Positions 54,331-63,285 of a stretch of 64,000 nt of DNA are shown here, in pieces; the stretch's first letter is position 1; every line of letters starts with the position of its first letter. Origin of the DNA: Nocardia rhamnosiphila NBRC 108938 (lineage in GTDB: Bacteria > Actinomycetota > Actinomycetes > Mycobacteriales > Mycobacteriaceae). The stretch lies in assembly GCF_000720425.1 (NCBI RefSeq), contig NZ_JOAJ01000009.1, forward strand, positions 526,607 to 590,606, in the 5' to 3' direction. The notes beneath the pieces were generated by a model. The model had not been told where the DNA came from and did no database searches. It saw nothing but the letters and a program-made list of their open reading frames with translations. A program made the translations under genes and the position numbers.

Positions 54331-54756
54331 TCAGACCGGCTGGGAGCCGGCCGCCGGTTCGCACATATCCTTGAGCGAGCAGCCACCACAGGACCCGCCG
54401 CAACCTCCGGCGGGTTCCGGCGCCGGCGCGATGGCCTCCGCCGCCCGGGCGCCGGCGTTCGCTCCGGCGCCGAGGGTGAACAGCGCGATGACCAGCACAC
54501 CCACTGCCACCAGCACTCCGGTGAAGCCGCCGGCGGCCATGACCACCAGGCCGCCCGCGGACAGCAACGCGGCAGAGATGATCAGGGTGGGCGCGGCCAC
54601 CCGGTTGGCGGCCCGGAACGCGCTCTCGTCCCGCAGCGCGGCCTCGGTGTGGACACCGATATAGCGGTTGCCGGGCAGACGGCCGATGAGGCCGAGCACA
54701 CCCGTCGTCAGGGCCACCACGGCCAGGACGAACAGGAGAATTGCGACAACGAACAC
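54331..54756 (-). CDS. SdpI-like membrane protein with Cys-rich tail
   Basis: 141 residues, ATG start. Three membrane segments (about 3-24, 55-75, 80-100). The loop GNRYIGVHTEAALRDESAF is typical of SdpI/YhfL-family proteins. The tail (115-141) carries Gly-Cys runs and four Cys spaced C-x3-C-x2-C-x5-C (GGCGGSCGGCSLKDMC). The Cys tail could bind metal or an Fe-S cluster, or be modified. It ends 5 bp after the convergent GH63 gene. Function unknown. Confidence 0.8.
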   Translation of the reverse strand: MFVVAILLFVLAVVALTTGVLGLIGRLPGNRYIGVHTEAALRDESAFRAANRVAAPTLIISAALLSAGGLVVMAAGGFTGVLVAVGVLVIALFTLGAGANAGARAAEAIAPAPEPAGGCGGSCGGCSLKDMCEPAAGSQPV

Positions 54757-54841
54757 CCGCTGAGCCTAGCTGTGTTTATCGGCCCCGCCTCCGGCGGGGC
54801 TGGTCGGGGCTGTGTTTACTGGCGCGCCTTCGGCGCGCGGG

Positions 54842-54930
54842 TCGGGGCCCTGTGACCCCGATTCTTCCCTCCTCCGCTCAGTCGCTGCGCTCCTTCGCTC
54901 CGTCGGTCCAGAATCGGGGGCGGGCCCCGA
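54842..54930. repeat. Hairpin element with terminal inverted repeats
   Basis: Outer arms TCGGGGCCC (54842-54850) and GGGCCCCGA (54922-54930), inner arms CCCCGATTCT (54856-54865) and AGAATCGGGG (54910-54919). The right arm belongs to the first 56-bp repeat. Confidence 0.7.
54875..54930 (+). repeat. 56-bp direct repeat, copy 1
   Basis: Starts CGCTCAGTCGCTGCGCTCC and ends CGGGCCCCGA. Identical to copy 2 over 56 bases; period 113 bp. A diverged inverted copy covers about 7317-7375. Confidence 0.85.
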
Positions 54931-54987
54931 GGCTCACGTCACTGTCAGTGCTCAATGGTCGCCATTCTCTGGACGGTCGACTGCACA

Positions 54988-55043
54988 CGCTCAGTCGCTG
55001 CGCTCCTTCGCTCCGTCGGTCCAGAATCGGGGGCGGGCCCCGA
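54988..55043 (+). repeat. 56-bp direct repeat, copy 2
   Basis: Identical to copy 1 and directly followed by the sequence CCACTGAGGTGGACCGTCCGG, which is the dispersed repeat core on the minus strand. Confidence 0.85.
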
Positions 55044-55068
55044 CCACTGAGGTGGACCGTCCGGGGGG
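55034..55068 (-). repeat. Dispersed intergenic repeat, copy E
   Basis: The reverse complement reads CCGGACGGTCCACCTCAGTG followed by GTCGGGGCCCG, closely matching copy B at 7473 (one to three differences in 30 bases). Confidence 0.7.
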
Positions 55069-55191
55069 CTGGAAAATGAGGATCTCATTTCGGAGGCGGG
55101 CACGCCTCCCTATCCTTTTGGGCTTGTCAGGGCGTAAGTCTTAGGCTGTCGAGACGGATTTTTTCCACCAGCAGCTAGAGAAGGCAGGACC

Positions 55192-58086
55192 GTGCAGGAC
55201 TCCCGCGCAACCGAGACGGCCGGGCAGAGCTCGGTAGACCACGGCGCAGCCCAGGGCCGCGCCGGTGATACGCCCGCCCATCGGTACACCGCCGAGCTCG
55301 CCGGGGAGATCGAGCGCCGGTGGCAGCAGCGGTGGAACGAGCGCGGCACCTTCTTCGCCCCGAACCCGGTCGGCCCGCTGGCGGGCGAGGTCCCGGCCGA
55401 CAAGCTGTTCGTCCAGGACATGTTCCCGTACCCGTCGGGAGCGGGGCTGCACGTGGGCCATCCGCTGGGCTATATCGCCACCGATGTGTTCGCCCGCTAC
55501 CACCGGATGCGGGGCCGCAATGTGCTGCACGCGCTGGGGTACGACGCGTTCGGTCTGCCCGCCGAGCAGTACGCGGTGCAGACGGGTGCGCATCCGCGCG
55601 ACACCACCGAATCCAATATCGCCACCATGCAGCGGCAGCTGGACCGGCTGGGCCTGGGGCACGACCGGCGGCGTTCGTTCGCGACCACCGACCCCGAGTA
55701 CTACAGGTGGACGCAGTGGATCTTCCTGCGCATCTACAACGCCTGGTACGACCAGGAGATCGGCCGCGCCCGGCCGATCGCGGAGCTGGAACAGCAGTTC
55801 GCCACGGGGGCCCGGCCGGCGCCGGACGGTAAGGACTGGGCGAGTATGCCCGCCGCCGAACGCAATGCCCTGCTCGACTCGTACCGGCTGGTCTACCAGA
55901 CCGATTCGGTGGTGAACTGGTGTCCCGGGCTGGGCACGGTGCTGTCCAACGAGGAGGTCACCGCAGACGGCCGCAGCGAGCGCGGCAACTTCCCGGTGTT
56001 CCGTAAACGTCTGTGGCAGTGGATGATGCGGATCACCGCCTACTCCGACCGGTTGATCGACGATCTGGACCGGGTGGACTGGCCGGAGAACGTCAAGGCC
56101 ATGCAGCGCAACTGGATCGGGCGCTCGCGCGGTGCGCGGGTCGAGTTCGCCACCGCGGCAGGCGATGTGGAGGTCTTCACCACGCGCCCCGACACCCTGT
56201 TCGGCGCGACCTATATGGTCCTGGCCCCCGAGCACGAGACGGTGGACCGGTTGGTCGCCGCCGCCTGGCCCGACGGCACCGATCCGCGCTGGACGGCCGG
56301 TAGTGCCACACCGGCCGAAGCCGTGGCGGTTTACCGCAAATCCATTGCCGCGAAATCTGATCTGGAGCGCCAGGAGAACAAGGACAAGACCGGCGTATTC
56401 CTGGGCGCCTACGCCACCAACCCGGTCAACGGCGCGCAGATCCCGATCTTCATCGCCGACTACGTGCTGAGCGGCTACGGCACCGGCGCGATCATGGCGG
56501 TGCCCGGCCAGGATCAGCGCGACTGGGATTTCGCGACGGCCTTCGGCCTGCCGATCATCCGGACCGTGCGCCCGCCCGCGGATTTCGACGGCGAGGCCTA
56601 CGCGGGTGACGGGCCGGCGATCAACTCCGATTACCTGGACGGCCTGACCATCGCCGACGCCAAGGCCACGGTGATCGCCCGGCTGGAGGCCGACGGCCAC
56701 GGTGCGGGCACCGTCCAGTACAAGCTGCGGGACTGGCTGTTCGCGCGGCAGCGGTACTGGGGTGAACCGTTCCCGATCGTCTATGACGAGGCCGGGGCGC
56801 CGCACGCGCTGCCGGAATCGATGCTGCCGGTGCGGCTGCCCGAACTCGACGATTTCGCGCCCGTCACCTTCGACCCCGACGACGCGAACTCCGAACCGTC
56901 CCCGCCGCTGGCCAAGGCCACCGACTGGGTGGAGGTCGAGCTGGATCTGGGCGACGGCCCGCGCCGGTACCGCCGGGACACCAATGTGATGCCCAACTGG
57001 GCGGGTAGCTCCTGGTATCAGCTGCGCTACGCCGATCCGACCAACTCCGCGGAGTTCTGCGCCAAAGAGAACGAGACCTACTGGCTGGGCCCGCGGCCGG
57101 CCGAGCACGGCGCCGACGATCCGGGCGGGGTCGACCTGTACGTCGGCGGGGTGGAGCACGCGGTACTGCATCTGCTGTACGCGCGGTTCTGGCAGAAGGT
57201 CCTGTTCGATCTGGGTGAGGTGAGCGGCAGCGAACCGTATCGCCGGCTGTTCAACCAGGGCTACATCCAGGCCTTCGCCTACACCGACGCGCGCGGCGCC
57301 TACGTGCCCGCCGCCGAGGTGACCGAACGCGACGGCCGGTTCTACTGGACCGACGCCACGGGCACCGAGGTCGAGGTGCAGCAGGAGTACGGCAAGATCG
57401 GCAAATCGCTGAAGAACGCGATCGCCCCCGACGAGATCTGTGATCTGTACGGGGCCGACACCTTCCGCTTCTACGAGATGTCGATGGGCCCGCTGGACAC
57501 CTCCCGGCCGTGGGCGACCAAGGACGTCATCGGCGCGCACCGGTTCCTGCAGCGGGTGTGGCGGCTGGTGGTGGACGAGGAGACCGGCGCGACCCGGGTC
57601 ACCGAGGGCAATCCCGCCGACGAGACGTTGCGGCTGCTGCACCGGACCATCGCCGGTGTCGACGAAGACCTGGCGGCCATGCGCGACAACACGGCGGGCG
57701 CCAAACTGATCGAACTGACCAATCACCTGACCAAGGCCTACCCCGGTGGCGCGCCGCGTTCGGCGGTGGAACCGGTGGTGCTCATGCTGGCGCCGCTGGC
57801 CCCGCATATGACCGAGGAACTGTGGGAGCGGCTGGGGCACACCCACTCACTGGCCCACGGGCCGTTCCCGGTGGCCGATCCGGCGTTGCTCACCGCGGAG
57901 ACGGTGGAGTACCCGATCCAGGTCAACGGCAAGGTCCGCAGCCGGATCCAGGTCGATCCGGAGGCCGACCGGGCCGCGATCGAAGCGGCCGCGCTGGCCG
58001 ACGAGAAGATCGCCGCCCTGCTCGACGGCAAAGCCCCGCGCAAACTGATCGTGGTCCCCGGCCGGTTGATCAACATAGTCGCGTAA
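55192..58086 (+). CDS. leuS: Leucyl-tRNA synthetase
   Basis: 964 residues from a GTG; the preceding AGAAGG is a modest ribosome binding site. Class Ia synthetase charging tRNA-Leu. HIGH motif HVGH in [13 protein letters not shown] (near residue 86), KMSKS motif as KIGKS in [13 protein letters not shown], and the CP1 editing domain with [18 protein letters not shown] and [19 protein letters not shown]. Its C-terminal anticodon-binding and Leu-specific end ([20 protein letters not shown]) is intact. Length matches mycobacterial LeuRS. Essential. Confidence 0.97.
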   Translation: MQDSRATETAGQSSVDHGAAQGRAGDTPAHRYTAELAGEIERRWQQRWNERGTFFAPNPVGPLAGEVPADKLFVQDMFPYPSGAGLHVGHPLGYIATDVFARYHRMRGRNVLHALGYDAFGLPAEQYAVQTGAHPRDTTESNIATMQRQLDRLGLGHDRRRSFATTDPEYYRWTQWIFLRIYNAWYDQEIGRARPIAELEQQFATGARPAPDGKDWASMPAAERNALLDSYRLVYQTDSVVNWCPGLGTVLSNEEVTADGRSERGNFPVFRKRLWQWMMRITAYSDRLIDDLDRVDWPENVKAMQRNWIGRSRGARVEFATAAGDVEVFTTRPDTLFGATYMVLAPEHETVDRLVAAAWPDGTDPRWTAGSATPAEAVAVYRKSIAAKSDLERQENKDKTGVFLGAYATNPVNGAQIPIFIADYVLSGYGTGAIMAVPGQDQRDWDFATAFGLPIIRTVRPPADFDGEAYAGDGPAINSDYLDGLTIADAKATVIARLEADGHGAGTVQYKLRDWLFARQRYWGEPFPIVYDEAGAPHALPESMLPVRLPELDDFAPVTFDPDDANSEPSPPLAKATDWVEVELDLGDGPRRYRRDTNVMPNWAGSSWYQLRYADPTNSAEFCAKENETYWLGPRPAEHGADDPGGVDLYVGGVEHAVLHLLYARFWQKVLFDLGEVSGSEPYRRLFNQGYIQAFAYTDARGAYVPAAEVTERDGRFYWTDATGTEVEVQQEYGKIGKSLKNAIAPDEICDLYGADTFRFYEMSMGPLDTSRPWATKDVIGAHRFLQRVWRLVVDEETGATRVTEGNPADETLRLLHRTIAGVDEDLAAMRDNTAGAKLIELTNHLTKAYPGGAPRSAVEPVVLMLAPLAPHMTEELWERLGHTHSLAHGPFPVADPALLTAETVEYPIQVNGKVRSRIQVDPEADRAAIEAAALADEKIAALLDGKAPRKLIVVPGRLINIVA

Positions 58087-58093
58087 CAGTGAC

Positions 58094-58137
58094 GGCCGAC
58101 ACGGTGGCCTGGGCTTTCCCGGGTCTCCGTGTTGGCC
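58094..58137 (+). terminator. leuS terminator hairpin
   Basis: GGCCGACACGG (58094-58104) pairs with CCGTGTTGGCC (58127-58137), 11 bp with one G-U pair. Begins 7 nt after the leuS stop codon. Confidence 0.65.
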
Positions 58138-58216
58138 GGTCGTTAATCCGTCGGTCTCCTGAGACTCGCCTGGGTGGGCTAGCGTGCGTGCGTTCAGCCC
58201 GGAACAGGAGTCCACT

Positions 58217-60256
58217 GTGAAACCTCTAGCGCTCTTTGTCGCCCACGAACCCGCGGGTTCGCGGTCTCGCGTCACCTGTCAGTACAAATGCGGAAACGCC
58301 TGCTTCCACGAGGTGCCCAATACCTCGACGAACAGCTACTTCGGGGATATCGTCGCGGGGATCTCCCGGCGGCGCCTGCTGCAGGGCAGTGCGGCCGCGG
58401 TGGTCGCGATCGGCGCGGCGAGCGCGCTCGCCGCCTGCGGCGACGGGACCGAGATCGGTCCGGCCGCGAATTCCGAGGGTACGGGCACCGGGTTCGCGCC
58501 GGTCGCGCCGAACACCGAGGACGCGCTCGTCGTTCCGGAAGGTTACGAGCAGGGCGTCGTCATCCGCTGGGGTGATCCGCTGTTCGAGGACGCGCCCGAA
58601 TTCGATTTCTTCGGCCAGACCCCGGCCGCGCAGCTGAAACAGTTCGGCTACAACAACGATTTCGCCGGCCTGCTGCCGATCGAGGGGCAGCCGGGCAAGT
58701 ACCTGCTCGTGGTGAACCACGAGTACACGACCGAACAGTTCATGTTCCCCGGATACAAGCCCGAGGCGATCACCCGGGAGCAGGTCGAGATCGCGATGGC
58801 GGCCCACGGCCTGTCCGTTGTCGAGGTGCACGGCGACCCCGGGACCGGCCGGTTGCAGCCCGCGTTCGGGAAGTACAACCGGCGCATCACAGCGACCACC
58901 GAGTTCCGGCTCACCGGCCCCGCGGCCGGCAGCCCGCTGCTGAAGACCTCCGCCGATCCCACCGGCACGAAGGTCCTCGGTACGGTCAACAACTGCTCCG
59001 GTGGGGTGACCCCGTGGGGTACGGTCCTGTCCGGCGAGGAGAACTTCAACGCCTACTTCGTGGGTAAATCCGCCGATCCGGTGGCGGCGGCGCGGCTGAA
59101 GCGGTACGGCATCGGCGAATCCGACGCCCCGCACTACTGGGAGAAGTTCGACAGGCGTTTCGATATCGCCGCCGAACCCAACGAATCGCACCGCTTCGGC
59201 TGGGTGGTCGAGGTGGATCCGTGGGACCCCGCCTCCACCCCGGTCAAGCACACCGCGCTGGGCCGGTTCAAGCACGAGGCGGCGAATATCCACGTCGCCG
59301 CCGACGGCACCGTCGTCGCCTACACCGGTGACGACGAGCGCTTCGACTACATGTACAAGTTCGTCTCCTCGCGCAAGGTCGAACCCGGCACCGGGGCCGC
59401 GAGCCGCCGCCACAATATGACCATCCTGGACGCCGGCACCCTCTACGTCGCGAAACTCACCGGCGACCATCCGGACCGGATCGACGGCTCGGGCACGGCC
59501 CCCTCCGATCAGGGTTTCACCGGCACCGGGCAGTGGATCCCGATCCTGCGCACGGCCGAGGACGGCCGCGGCGAATCGCTGGTGGACGGGATGACCGCCG
59601 AAGAGGTCGCGGTGTTCACCCGCCTCGCCGGCGACAAGGTGGGCGCCACCAAGATGGACCGCCCCGAGGACTTCGAGGCCAACCCCAAGACCGGCAAGGT
59701 CTATGTCGCGCTGACCAACAACGACAAGCGCGGTACCGACGGCAAACCCGGGGTCGACGAGGCCAACCCGCGTAACAAGAACAAGAACGGCCAGGTACTC
59801 GAGCTCACCGACGATCACGCGGGCACCTCGTTCACCTGGTCCCTGCTGCTGGTCTGCGGTGACCCGGCCGCCGCCGACACCTACTTCGCGGGCTACGACA
59901 AAACGAAGGTCAGCCCCATCTCCTGCCCCGACAACCTCGCCTTCGATCCCTACGGCAACCTGTGGATCAGCACCGACGGCAATGCGCTCGACGCCAACGA
60001 CGGACTGTTCGCGGTGGTGCTGGACGGTGACCGGCGTGGCGAGACCAAACAGTTCCTGTCGGTTCCGATCGGCGCCGAGACCTGCGGTCCGGTGATCACC
60101 GAGGAGCGGGTCATGGTGTGCGTCCAGCATCCGGGCGAAACCGACGATGCCTCGGTGGAGAACCCGGCCTCGCACTGGCCGGACGGCGGAACGACCCAGC
60201 CGCGCCCGGCCGTGGTGGCGGTCTGGAAGTCCGGGGGCGGCCGGATCGGCGTGTAA
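58217..60256 (+). CDS. PhoX-type phosphatase, Tat-exported (DUF839)
   Basis: 679 residues from a GTG with AGGAG 6 nt upstream. A 49-residue N-terminal extension with Cys21, Cys25 and Cys29 (CQYKCGNAC) precedes the Tat motif SRRRLLQG (50-57). The body is the PhoX beta-propeller fold: YLLVVNHEYTTEQFMFPGYK, VNNCSGGVTPWGTVLSGEEN, EAANIHVAADGTVVAYTGDD, and KMDRPEDFEANPKTGKVYVA, which carry Ca2+ and Fe ligand residues. Releases phosphate from organic monoesters outside the membrane. The long extension is retained in many actinobacterial members. No PHO box is obvious. Confidence 0.88.
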   Translation: MKPLALFVAHEPAGSRSRVTCQYKCGNACFHEVPNTSTNSYFGDIVAGISRRRLLQGSAAAVVAIGAASALAACGDGTEIGPAANSEGTGTGFAPVAPNTEDALVVPEGYEQGVVIRWGDPLFEDAPEFDFFGQTPAAQLKQFGYNNDFAGLLPIEGQPGKYLLVVNHEYTTEQFMFPGYKPEAITREQVEIAMAAHGLSVVEVHGDPGTGRLQPAFGKYNRRITATTEFRLTGPAAGSPLLKTSADPTGTKVLGTVNNCSGGVTPWGTVLSGEENFNAYFVGKSADPVAAARLKRYGIGESDAPHYWEKFDRRFDIAAEPNESHRFGWVVEVDPWDPASTPVKHTALGRFKHEAANIHVAADGTVVAYTGDDERFDYMYKFVSSRKVEPGTGAASRRHNMTILDAGTLYVAKLTGDHPDRIDGSGTAPSDQGFTGTGQWIPILRTAEDGRGESLVDGMTAEEVAVFTRLAGDKVGATKMDRPEDFEANPKTGKVYVALTNNDKRGTDGKPGVDEANPRNKNKNGQVLELTDDHAGTSFTWSLLLVCGDPAAADTYFAGYDKTKVSPISCPDNLAFDPYGNLWISTDGNALDANDGLFAVVLDGDRRGETKQFLSVPIGAETCGPVITEERVMVCVQHPGETDDASVENPASHWPDGGTTQPRPAVVAVWKSGGGRIGV

Positions 60257-60276
60257 AAGGTACGCGGCGTACGGGG

Positions 60277-61080
60277 CTAGCCGCTGCCGGTGAGCCCGCC
60301 CATCCGGGCGAAGCGGGCGAAATCGCCCTGTGCGCCGCTGTACACGTTGATATCGGTGTTGCCGTGGATACCCGGGATCGAGCCGGAGTCGGTCTGCTGC
60401 CAGAAGGTCCACGCGGGCCAGCGCCCGGGTACCTCCGGTTCGGCGCGGTCACGATAGTCGGCGATCCACAGCGGGTAGCGGTGGAACTGGTCGCTGTCGG
60501 CCATCGCGGTCTGCCAGAACCGCGGATAGGTGTAGACGATCGGCACGCGTCCGGTGAGGGTCTGCACGGTGTCGAGGTAGCGGTGGGTCCAGTCGATCAG
60601 CGCGCCCGGCGCCAGACCGCCGGAATGCTCGATATCCAGGACCGGCGGCAGATCCAGCGGCCCGTTCTGGCCGAGGACGATCGTCGCGTAGAGGGCCGCC
60701 TGCGGTTCCGGCGGGAGTTCCGGGCGGGCGTAGTGGTAGGTACCGCGCGCCATCCCGGCCAACCGCATCTGCAGACTGTCCGGAACGAAGAACGGGTTGA
60801 CGTAGTCCAGGCCTTCGGTGGCCTTGACCATGGCGAAACGGTGACCCGCCGCGCGGACGGCGAACCAGTCGATGAGCCGTCCACCGCCGTGTTGCCAGGA
60901 CGAGACATCCGGGCCGGTGGGTTCCGCGTGCGCGGGCGCCGAAACGAACGCGAGGCCCGCCACCAGCGCGAACGTCAGCATGGCGAGGCCGGTGGACCGG
61001 CGTCGGGTTCGAATGAAGCTGCCCGGCCCCAAGCGCGAGCCGGACTTTCGCACGGTCGATCTCAATCGGGCAGTTTTCAT
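60277..61080 (-). CDS. Secreted GH25 lysozyme-like hydrolase
   Basis: 267 residues from an ATG giving MKTARLRSTVRKSGS; an ATG six codons upstream is possible. A long n-region and a hydrophobic h-region (about 32-50) end at PAHAEP (signal peptide). GH25 catalytic motifs: GPDVSSWQHGG, VKATEGLDYVNPFF, VLDIEHSGG with the catalytic Asp and Glu, and WTFWQQTDSGSIPG. It cleaves peptidoglycan glycan strands between MurNAc and GlcNAc. Convergent with phoX. Confidence 0.92.
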   Translation of the reverse strand: MKTARLRSTVRKSGSRLGPGSFIRTRRRSTGLAMLTFALVAGLAFVSAPAHAEPTGPDVSSWQHGGGRLIDWFAVRAAGHRFAMVKATEGLDYVNPFFVPDSLQMRLAGMARGTYHYARPELPPEPQAALYATIVLGQNGPLDLPPVLDIEHSGGLAPGALIDWTHRYLDTVQTLTGRVPIVYTYPRFWQTAMADSDQFHRYPLWIADYRDRAEPEVPGRWPAWTFWQQTDSGSIPGIHGNTDINVYSGAQGDFARFARMGGLTGSG

Positions 61081-61155
61081 GGACCCGACCCTAGGCACGC
61101 GGACCGGGACTCCCCGGTATTACACCGCCGTGTCCGGAGGTCCCGCGGTGGTCCG

Positions 61156-61195
61156 ATTTCGGATGGTCGGCATTTGTGGCCGGGCCCGTCCCGGG
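61156..61195 (+). repeat. Dispersed intergenic repeat, copy C
   Basis: ATTTCGGATGGTC, nine bases (GGCATTTGT), then GGCCGGGCCCGTCCC. The most diverged copy. Confidence 0.6.
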
Positions 61196-61302
61196 GACAC
61201 AGTGACGGAGCGAATACGACATGCGACCGGCTGTCCACGGAGTGGCGAGGTGCTCCGGGCCTACCGAGGTTGGTCGAGGTGTACGTCCGTGTACATCTTT
61301 CG

Positions 61303-61343
61303 GCTACTCCGGGTGGTCAGTATTGATGGTCGGGGCCCGCCCC
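61303..61343 (+). repeat. Dispersed intergenic repeat, copy D
   Basis: GCTACTCCGGGTGGTC then GATGGTCGGGGCCCGCCCC. The preceding GGTCGAGGTGTACGTCCGTG aligns with the sequence before copy B. Confidence 0.65.
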
Positions 61344-61488
61344 GTGTCCGGGCCGACCGGCGGAAAGGAAGGCCCGGGCCCCGAGTCCGCCTGCTGTAGG
61401 CGGGACGAACGATTGCCGAATCGTCGTGGCGTGGCCGGGATCCGGTCCGGATACTGGATTCAATATTGTGCGGAGCCGGAGGTGGGTT

Positions 61489-62421
61489 ATGCGCACTGTC
61501 GGATGGTCGGTGGCGGAACGGCAACTGTTCGTGGGCGAGACCTGGGGTGTCTCCGGCCCCGCGTTCCTGCTGCTCTACCTACCGATCGCGGTCGTCGCCG
61601 TGGTGATCGGATGGCGGCTGCGGCACCGGATCGTGCACGCGCCCGCGTCGGCTCCACCCGGTGAACTGACCGCACCCGAACTCGGTCTGCTGACCAGCGA
61701 TCGGCGGGCGGTGATGGCTTCGGTCGCGCTGTTGCGCGGTCACGATCTCATCGACGCCGGTGGTGGTCCGGCCGGGAACGCCGCAGCCACGGTCACGCTG
61801 GATCCGTTCACCGTCGCGGTCCGCGACCGGCTCGGCGAGTCGAAGGCGGGCATCACCCTGATGACCGCTCGGCTCCGGCCCGAACTGGACCGGATGCGTG
61901 AGGCACTCGTCGACCGCGGCTATCTGGCCGACCGCCGGTACATCGGGCAGTTGCGGGAGGCCGCACTGCCGATTCTGGTTGTCGGCCTGTTCGGGGTGGC
62001 CCGGCTGATCACCGGTCTGATCAACGGCAAGCCGGTGCTCTTCCTCCTGCTCGTGCTGATCGTGCTGGGCATCGCCGGATGGCGGGTGGCGGCGCCGGTG
62101 CGGGTCACGCCCGCGGGCCGGGCGGCGCTGGCGGAGGCCACCGGCGGCAACCGGTATCTGCGCCCGGCGAACGCGCCCTCGTATCAGACCTACGGACCCG
62201 GGGCCGCCGGGCTGGCGGTCGCGCTGTTCGGCGTGCAGGCGTTGGTGCTGCTCGATCCGGCGCTGAACAACGCCATGTCCGGGTACAGCGCGGAAGGTGT
62301 ATCCGGGGGCGATTCCGGTGCGGGCGACACGGGTGGCGGCAGCGGCTGCGGTGGCGGCAGCAGCTGCGGTAGCGGCTGCGGCGGTGGTGGGGGCTGTGGC
62401 GGGGGCGGCTGCGGTGGCTGA
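61489..62421 (+). CDS. TIGR04222 membrane protein with Gly/Cys-rich C-terminal tail
   Basis: 310 residues from the ATG preceded by GGAGGTGGG (2-nt from the start codon, good pairing); MRTVGWSVAERQLFVGETWG. Membrane segments at about 18-38, 162-180, 183-200 and 240-258. TIGR04222 domain (about 1-230) with LTAPELGLLTSDRRAVMASV. The last 30 residues are almost entirely Gly, Cys and Ser, with five Cys in an SGC-GGGSSC-GSGC-type pattern. In TIGR04222 proteins such hypervariable Gly/Cys tails are known, and DUF692 genes are typical neighbours. The tail is the likely substrate of the next gene's product. Confidence 0.85.
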   Translation: MRTVGWSVAERQLFVGETWGVSGPAFLLLYLPIAVVAVVIGWRLRHRIVHAPASAPPGELTAPELGLLTSDRRAVMASVALLRGHDLIDAGGGPAGNAAATVTLDPFTVAVRDRLGESKAGITLMTARLRPELDRMREALVDRGYLADRRYIGQLREAALPILVVGLFGVARLITGLINGKPVLFLLLVLIVLGIAGWRVAAPVRVTPAGRAALAEATGGNRYLRPANAPSYQTYGPGAAGLAVALFGVQALVLLDPALNNAMSGYSAEGVSGGDSGAGDTGGGSGCGGGSSCGSGCGGGGGCGGGGCGG

Positions 62422-62424
62422 CCG

Positions 62425-63285
62425 GTGACCGGGCCGCTACCGGAAACCGCGCTCGGAATCGGCTGGCGACCGGAGATCTGCGGTGTGATCGACCGGCTGG
62501 ACGGGCTCGATTTCTGTGAGGTCATCGCGGAATCGCTACGTGCGGGCGCCCGCGGTGGGGTCGAGGTGCCGGTGGAACTGGCGGCGCTGCGCGACCGAGG
62601 TACCGCTGTCGTCCCGCACGGCATCTCGCTGTCGCTGGGCGGTGCCGAGCCGGTGGACGGGCGCCGCATCGAACATCTGGCCGCCTGCGCGCGGGCGGTA
62701 TCGGCGCCGCTGGTGAGCGAGCACATCGCCTTCGTGCGGGCGGGTGGGCTCGAGGCCGGTCATCTGCTGCCGGTGCCGCGCAGCCGGGAAGCGCTCGACG
62801 TACTGTCCGCGAATATCACCCGGACCCGGGCCGGTATGGACGTGCCGCTCGCGGTGGAGAACATCGCGGCGCTGTTCGACTGGCCCGACGACGAATTCAG
62901 CGAAGCGGAATTCCTGACCGAGATCGTCGAACGCACCGGGGTGTACCTGCTGCTCGATATCGCCAATGTGTACGCGAACGCGCGCAACCGGGGCCGTGAT
63001 CCGCGCACCGAACTGCGGCGCCTGCCCACCGAGCGGATCGCCTACTGCCATATCGCCGGCGGCCACGAATCCGGCGGTCGCTATCACGACACCCATCTGC
63101 ATCCGATACCCGCGGAGGTGCTCGCGCTGGTCACCGAGTTCGTACACGATCACCCGGTTCCGCTCATGCTCGAACGGGACGGTAACTATCCGCCTGCCCA
63201 CGAGCTGCTCGACGAACTGGACGCGATAGCCAACGCCGCGGCCCGCGCACCGGTGACCGCGGTCGCCCGGGCGGGATTGCGGTGA
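62425..63285 (+). CDS. DUF692 / MNIO-type multinuclear non-heme iron enzyme
   Basis: 286 residues from a GTG 3 nt after the upstream stop. A TIM-barrel of the DUF692 family, related to MbnB, TglH and BufB, which use an iron centre to oxidise peptide Cys. Metal-ligand candidates are visible: His in VVPHGISLSL, SEHIAFV, Glu/Asn in AVENIAAL, Asp/Asn in LLDIANVYANARNRG, His in AYCHIAGGHESG and HDTHLHPI, and Glu/Asp in MLERDGNYP. Likely modifies the Gly/Cys tail of the co-encoded membrane protein. Overlaps the next gene by 4 nt. Confidence 0.88.
   Translation: MTGPLPETALGIGWRPEICGVIDRLDGLDFCEVIAESLRAGARGGVEVPVELAALRDRGTAVVPHGISLSLGGAEPVDGRRIEHLAACARAVSAPLVSEHIAFVRAGGLEAGHLLPVPRSREALDVLSANITRTRAGMDVPLAVENIAALFDWPDDEFSEAEFLTEIVERTGVYLLLDIANVYANARNRGRDPRTELRRLPTERIAYCHIAGGHESGGRYHDTHLHPIPAEVLALVTEFVHDHPVPLMLERDGNYPPAHELLDELDAIANAAARAPVTAVARAGLR

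Larger units (their letters stand above)
54757..55191. other. Repeat-filled region upstream of leuS
   Basis: 435 bp without a gene. It contains an 89-bp hairpin element, two identical 56-bp repeats and one copy of the dispersed repeat family. The part nearest leuS (55100-55191) is free of repeats and probably holds its promoter. Confidence 0.6.
61081..61488. other. Divergent region with two dispersed repeat copies
   Basis: 408 bp between the GH25 gene and the MNIO operon. No gene is supported. It contains repeat copies C and D. Confidence 0.5.

Noticed and set aside
55069..55191. T-box or other riboswitch before leuS
   Set aside because: No specifier loop, T-box sequence or alternating terminator/antiterminator stems are visible in the 120 bp before the start codon.
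55141..57846. 901-codon minus-strand frame antisense to leuS
   Set aside because: LeuRS is unmistakable on the plus strand; the antisense frame has the composition of a GC shadow.
58226..60412. 728-codon minus-strand frame antisense to phoX
   Set aside because: PhoX motifs and Tat signal support the plus strand. The antisense frame shows no domain and crosses into GH25.
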